Assembly: GCF_003415675.1 (NCBI RefSeq)
Contig: NZ_QFZK01000004.1
Span: forward strand, 331,148 to 395,147
Source of the DNA: Rhodoferax lacus
GTDB lineage: Bacteria > Pseudomonadota > Gammaproteobacteria > Burkholderiales > Burkholderiaceae_C
Reading direction: 5' to 3'
Length of the DNA: 64,000 nt
Below the pieces are notes generated by a model. That model ran no database searches and was not told where the DNA came from. It saw only the letters and a list, made by a program, of their open reading frames with translations. Shown piece by piece: positions 60,807-64,000 of this stretch (position 1 is its first letter; every line of letters starts with the position of its first letter). Position numbers and translations under genes: made by a program.

Positions 60807-61547
60807 ATGTCACGCCGCCTGCTGCTCATCAACCCGAACACCTCGCCTTCCATTACCGCGCTGATGCAGAGGCACGCACAGGCCGCAGCCGGGCCCCAGG
60901 TGGAAATCACCACGGTGACTGCGCGCTTTGGCGCGCCCTATATTGCCTGCGAGGCCAGCTACGCCGTGGCCGCGCACGCGGTGCTGGACGCCTGGGCCTG
61001 TGCCATCGCACCCGGCCAGCCACGTTTTGATGCCGTGCTGATTGGCTGCTTTGGTGACCCTGGTCTGCTGGCACTGCGCCAGGTCAGCCAGTTGCCGGTC
61101 ACCGGCCTGGCCGAAGCCGCATTTGCTGCTGCCGCCGCGCAAGGCCGCTTTGCCATCGTCACGGGTGGCGCGCGCTGGAAGCCCATACTGGAGCGCCTGG
61201 CCCACAGCCTGGGCTTTGGTGAACAACTGGCCGGTATCCACACGGTGGAGGCCACCGGCGCCGAACTCGCCGCCGACCCGCTGGCCGCACAGGTGCTGCT
61301 GGCGCGTGCCTGCAATGAGGCGGTGCGAAAGTTTGGTGTGGGTGCTGTGATTCTGGGTGGCGCGGGCCTGGCTGGCATGGCCGCGCAGATACAGTCCGTA
61401 GTGGCCGTGCCGGTGATCGACAGCGTGCTGGCCGGTGTGGCCCATGCTTTGCGCGAAGCGCAGCAGGAGACTCTGCAAGCGCCCAAGGTGTTTGGTTTTG
61501 CCTGGGGCGGTGTTACCAGCGAACTGGCAGCCACCGGTCGGGACTAA
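60807..61547 (+). CDS. Asp/Glu/hydantoin racemase family protein lacking one catalytic Cys
   Basis: Protein of 246 residues with the LLLINPNTSPSIT start typical of hydantoin and allantoin racemases. The first catalytic Cys is present (Cys81 in LIGCFGDPGLLAL). The second, normally in a LGCAGM motif, is replaced by Gly185 (LGGAGLAGM). A one-Cys arrangement occurs in arylmalonate decarboxylase-like members, so this may not be a racemase but a decarboxylase or isomerase. Last gene of the plus-strand importer/regulator unit, 9 bp after the GntR gene; convergent with the DUF6279 gene, overlapping it by 4 bp. Confidence 0.85.
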   Translation: MSRRLLLINPNTSPSITALMQRHAQAAAGPQVEITTVTARFGAPYIACEASYAVAAHAVLDAWACAIAPGQPRFDAVLIGCFGDPGLLALRQVSQLPVTGLAEAAFAAAAAQGRFAIVTGGARWKPILERLAHSLGFGEQLAGIHTVEATGAELAADPLAAQVLLARACNEAVRKFGVGAVILGGAGLAGMAAQIQSVVAVPVIDSVLAGVAHALREAQQETLQAPKVFGFAWGGVTSELAATGRD

Positions 61548-62440
61548 CCGCGCACTGCCAAAGCCAGCAGGTCTTCCTCGTAGGCCTTGAGCGTGGAAAC
61601 GGCCCTCAGGCGTTGCGCGGGCGTGGTCAGGTTGTGGATATCTGCAAACAGCGCACAGCCTTCATCGCGCAGGTCGGCCTGGTAGGGCGTGGTGGTTTGC
61701 GCATCCCGGGCCAGCAGGGATTGCACCAGCGCCTGTGCCTTTAAGCGGTCTGCTTCTGCGGTGGCGGGGCTTGCCTGGCGCACCAACTCCAGAAACTCCG
61801 TCTGGCGGGCGATACGCAACGCATAACTTTTGCGTGCATCAAAGCTGGACTTCTCCAGCAGCGAGCGGATGGCTTTCTTCTGCTCTGCGGCCAGGTCGCC
61901 ATACAGAAACTCGCTGCGGGACAGCAGTTGCTTGTAGCGCGTCTTTAGCAGTGCCTCGGCCGAGACGTCCAGCCACTCGTCGCGCCATTTGGCATTGCTG
62001 TCCGCCAGCTTGTTCTCCAGATAGGCCAGCTGTTTTTTGGACAGGTCGGGCAGCAGCCAACTGCCCACCGACTCCAATTGGTCCAGGGCGGGTTGCAACT
62101 GGGTCTTGGCCTCGGAGAAGGCGGTGCAGGCTTGCGCCTTGGACCAATCTTGCGCAAACCGGGGCCGGTTCTTCGCCAAAAATTCTGCATACAGCGGCAG
62201 CTGGGTTTTGCGGTGCCAGGCATGCAACTGATCCATATCGCCTGCGAGCCGGGCCTTTTGCAGGCTGCTGAGGTCCAGGTAGCTGTCCAGCTGCCAGGAC
62301 AGCAGCGCCGGTGCCTGACCGTAGGCCACCTTCACCGCACTGCAGGCCTGCAGCAACACCAGCAGCAAGGCCAGGGCGGCGATCTTCGCTGTGGACAGGC
62401 GTCTGTGCGGGGGGAGCAAGGGCACGTGGTTTGCCGACAC
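61544..62440 (-). CDS. DUF6279-type lipoprotein
   Basis: Predicted lipoprotein of 298 residues: signal segment IAALALLLVLLQAC with Cys33 as the lipid site, then SAVKVAYGQAPALLSWQLDSYLDL, and a long helical body. It fits the DUF6279 family of proteobacterial lipoproteins of unknown function. GTG start immediately after the stop of the upstream hydrolase gene (adjacent codons), so translational coupling is likely; no separate ribosome binding site is visible. Confidence 0.85.
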   Translation of the reverse strand: MSANHVPLLPPHRRLSTAKIAALALLLVLLQACSAVKVAYGQAPALLSWQLDSYLDLSSLQKARLAGDMDQLHAWHRKTQLPLYAEFLAKNRPRFAQDWSKAQACTAFSEAKTQLQPALDQLESVGSWLLPDLSKKQLAYLENKLADSNAKWRDEWLDVSAEALLKTRYKQLLSRSEFLYGDLAAEQKKAIRSLLEKSSFDARKSYALRIARQTEFLELVRQASPATAEADRLKAQALVQSLLARDAQTTTPYQADLRDEGCALFADIHNLTTPAQRLRAVSTLKAYEEDLLALAVRG

Positions 62441-63304
62441 TCAGGCTTGCAGCTTGTCCGCCAGCCAGCGGCAGACATTGCTCTTGCTGTCCTCCAGGCC
62501 CGCAATCACCGTGAAGTGGTTCGCACCCGGCACGTCACGCAGTTCCGCGTGGTTGCCCGCTGCCAGCCAGGCCTGGTGGTAGATGCTGGACTGGCGCGCA
62601 AACTCGGTGGTCTCAGCGCCACCCCAGGTGATCCAGAGTGGCGTCTTGCAGGCGCGCACGCCGAAGGCAGGTGAGTTGCGGCGGATGGTGCCGTCGTCGA
62701 GCTGGATGGCGGGCTGCAGGTAGCTGTAGCGCAGGGGTTCCAGGTCAAACAGGCCGCTGAAGGGAATGGCCGCCACAAACGGGTCCTGCGGCAGCCCGTA
62801 GTCTTGGGCCCATGGGGTTTGCAAGGCCATGGCGGTGAGGTGGCCACCGGCCGAGTGGCCGCCAAGGGCCACACGCGCCGGGTCGCCGCCATAGGTTTGG
62901 ATGTTGCGCAGCGTCCAGGCCAGTGCAGAACGGGTCTGGCGCACGATCTCGTCGATGGTGACGTACGGGCACAGCGCGTAGTTGATGACCACGGTGGTGA
63001 TGCCACAGGCCTGCAGGCCGAGTGCCACGCCGCTGAAGGTTTTGCTGGAGAGGGCGCGCCAGTAGCCGCCGTGGATGAAGACAAACACCGGGGCATTTGC
63101 CTGGGCTGCGGGGAAGATGTCGAGTGTCTCCTCCAGCGTGGGGCCGTAGGGCACATCCAGCACACACGGCAGGGTGGCGCGGGCGCGTTCGGCGGTTTCT
63201 ACAAAATGCCGTCCGGGCGCGTTCGGGTCGGGCAGGTCAATCGACGGGTTGTACTGGGCGTCGATCTCGGACTGGACGGAAAACTCACGGTATAGAGGGC
63301 GCAT
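62441..63304 (-). CDS. alpha/beta hydrolase, arylformamidase-like
   Basis: Serine hydrolase of 287 residues. The oxyanion motif FIHGGYWRAL and nucleophile elbow GGHSAGGHL are those of kynurenine formamidase-type (KynB-like alpha/beta hydrolase) and carboxylesterase enzymes; the acid and His are near LWITWGGAE and PGANHFTV. It begins REFSVQSEIDAQYNPS, also typical of arylformamidase-like proteins. Substrate unproven. First gene of a two-gene unit with the lipoprotein. No tryptophan catabolic genes adjoin it. Confidence 0.88.
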   Translation of the reverse strand: MRPLYREFSVQSEIDAQYNPSIDLPDPNAPGRHFVETAERARATLPCVLDVPYGPTLEETLDIFPAAQANAPVFVFIHGGYWRALSSKTFSGVALGLQACGITTVVINYALCPYVTIDEIVRQTRSALAWTLRNIQTYGGDPARVALGGHSAGGHLTAMALQTPWAQDYGLPQDPFVAAIPFSGLFDLEPLRYSYLQPAIQLDDGTIRRNSPAFGVRACKTPLWITWGGAETTEFARQSSIYHQAWLAAGNHAELRDVPGANHFTVIAGLEDSKSNVCRWLADKLQA

Positions 63305-63349
63305 GCGCCCATCTTATGCCAAGCCTCCGGCGGAACGCAGCTCGGCAAC

Positions 63350-63586
63350 TTAGTTTAGGAGGTAAGCGTCCGCCACGTCTTCAAAGTCTTCGGCGTCGAT
63401 GGCCGCGTCGTAGGCAGCGCGGGCGGCCAGGGCTTCCTTGGTGTAGGGGATCAGGGGCTTGTCCAGGGGGCGCAGCTTGTGGCGGCGCAGGCCGCGCAGC
63501 TGTGTAGAGCGCTCCATGGTTTGCAGCACCAGCTCGGGCTCCATCATCAGGCTGAAGGGGTTGAGATCAAGGGCAAGAAGGGTCAT
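63350..63586 (-). CDS. small hypothetical protein
   Basis: Protein of 78 residues, MTLLALDLNPFSLMMEPELVLQ..., with a basic middle (RGLRRHKLRPLDKP) and an acidic helical C-terminus (AAIDAEDFEDVADAYLLN). GGAG stands seven bases before the ATG. No membrane segment. Not recognised, but the composition and start signal support a real gene. The 414 bp after it contain no gene I can support. Confidence 0.7.
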   Translation of the reverse strand: MTLLALDLNPFSLMMEPELVLQTMERSTQLRGLRRHKLRPLDKPLIPYTKEALAARAAYDAAIDAEDFEDVADAYLLN

Positions 63587-63711
63587 GGGGCTACTCCGGT
63601 TTATCAAGCACCGTCTAGATGACATTGGTGCGTGAATGAACTGTAGCCCCGTGCCCTTCCAAATGAAGTCGGCAAACGGCTGCATCGCGTGTAGGAAGTT
63701 CCCCTACATAT

Positions 63712-63777
63712 GGCCCCCACGCTTGCCACTGCGTGTGCTGCGCTGCCCCCAAAGGGGGCTGTCCCGCCTTGGGGCGT
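63712..63777. repeat. single copy of the GC-rich dispersed repeat
   Basis: Contains CACTGCGTGTG, a CTGCCCCC/GGGGGC hairpin and GCCTTGGGGCG in the same order as the 86-bp tandem units at 10145-10326. It lies in the otherwise empty region 63587-64000, next to a small GTAGG/CCTAC hairpin and a GGGGCG/CGCCCC pair. I see nothing else there. Confidence 0.75.
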
Positions 63778-64000
63778 ATATGGACGCCCCCGTTTGTGCA
63801 AGCTTTCAGAATCTGACGGCGTACAGGAGAAGATTGCAGTCGTATATCCGGGCTTTGTGCACTTGCGTGTGCGGCCCCTGATGGAATCCGCTGGTTGGCT
63901 CCTCTATCGGCTCCGGCGCTCTTTGTGAGCTTCGCCCCAAACGGGTTTTGCCAACCCCGGTCTGACCTGTTTTGCCATCAATGCTCTGATTGCCTGCGCA

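Noticed and set aside
63780..64000. Small gene at the right edge (short plus-strand frame around 63810-63928)
   Set aside because: Very short, no recognised motif, overlaps repeat-derived sequence; an AGGAG-like stretch is present but no convincing start follows.

Overview
The window looks like ordinary chromosome of a GC-rich betaproteobacterium, most likely a Comamonadaceae member of the Rhodoferax/Polaromonas type. The evidence is a Burkholderiales-type porin, a DUF3422 protein, a fused isobutyryl-CoA mutase (icmF), a recognisable rhodoquinone methyltransferase (rquA), multiheme c-type cytochromes and a dispersed GC-rich palindromic repeat. This placement is inference from gene content; no rRNA gene is present. 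I see no prophage, CRISPR array, tRNA or rRNA. About 65 protein-coding genes are packed tightly, with many 4-base start/stop overlaps.

Layout. 0-13 kb: LysE exporter, MBL hydrolase, methyltransferase, porin with its own terminator and a repeat-rich upstream region, DoxX, an old-yellow-enzyme reductase, DUF3422, a chemoreceptor ending in a CheR-tether-like EWETF and preceded by an FNR-type box, an 86-bp tandem repeat, frmA, an SSB-like protein, EcsC and an LLM flavoprotein. 13.6-16.4 kb: a cobalamin riboswitch followed by a GbcA/GbcB-type Rieske monooxygenase pair, the most unexpected regulatory link here. 16.4-28.5 kb: HD-domain protein plus molybdopterin oxidoreductase, M20 amidohydrolase, TPR/glycosyltransferase-like protein, MFS, nitroreductase, lipoprotein, Do-type protease, SDR, an AhpD-like protein sharing a 28-bp palindrome with a divergent Crp/Fnr regulator, and DUF3149 under an FNR box.

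29.3-33.1 kb: an apparent electron-transfer operon made of a membrane-anchored NAD(P)H/FAD/[2Fe-2S] reductase, a membrane protein with paired histidines, an anchored octaheme cytochrome c and a DUF4010 membrane protein. It is followed by a decayed patch (IS481 transposase remnant plus an ACT-domain pseudogene). 33.9-43.6 kb: DUF1993, ureohydrolase, coaX, persulfide dioxygenase-rhodanese fusion with a CsoR/CstR-like repressor, ccoG behind an FNR-type promoter, and a lipoprotein/MORN-repeat pair. 43.7-50.6 kb: icmF behind a palindromic operator, parDE, rquA and a nonaheme c/b-type cytochrome.

51-61.5 kb: GST, DMT transporter, then two divergent arms (GGT, polysaccharide deacetylase and NTF2-like on minus; a polyamine-type ABC importer, GntR regulator and Asp/Glu/hydantoin-racemase-like protein on plus) that look like one catabolic cluster for an unidentified amide, ureide or gamma-glutamyl compound. 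The end holds a DUF6279 lipoprotein, an arylformamidase-like hydrolase, a small conserved-looking protein and another copy of the GC-rich repeat.

Read together, the c-type cytochromes, rhodoquinone methyltransferase, three FNR-type boxes and an FNR-like regulator point to a facultative organism with branched, oxygen-regulated electron transport.
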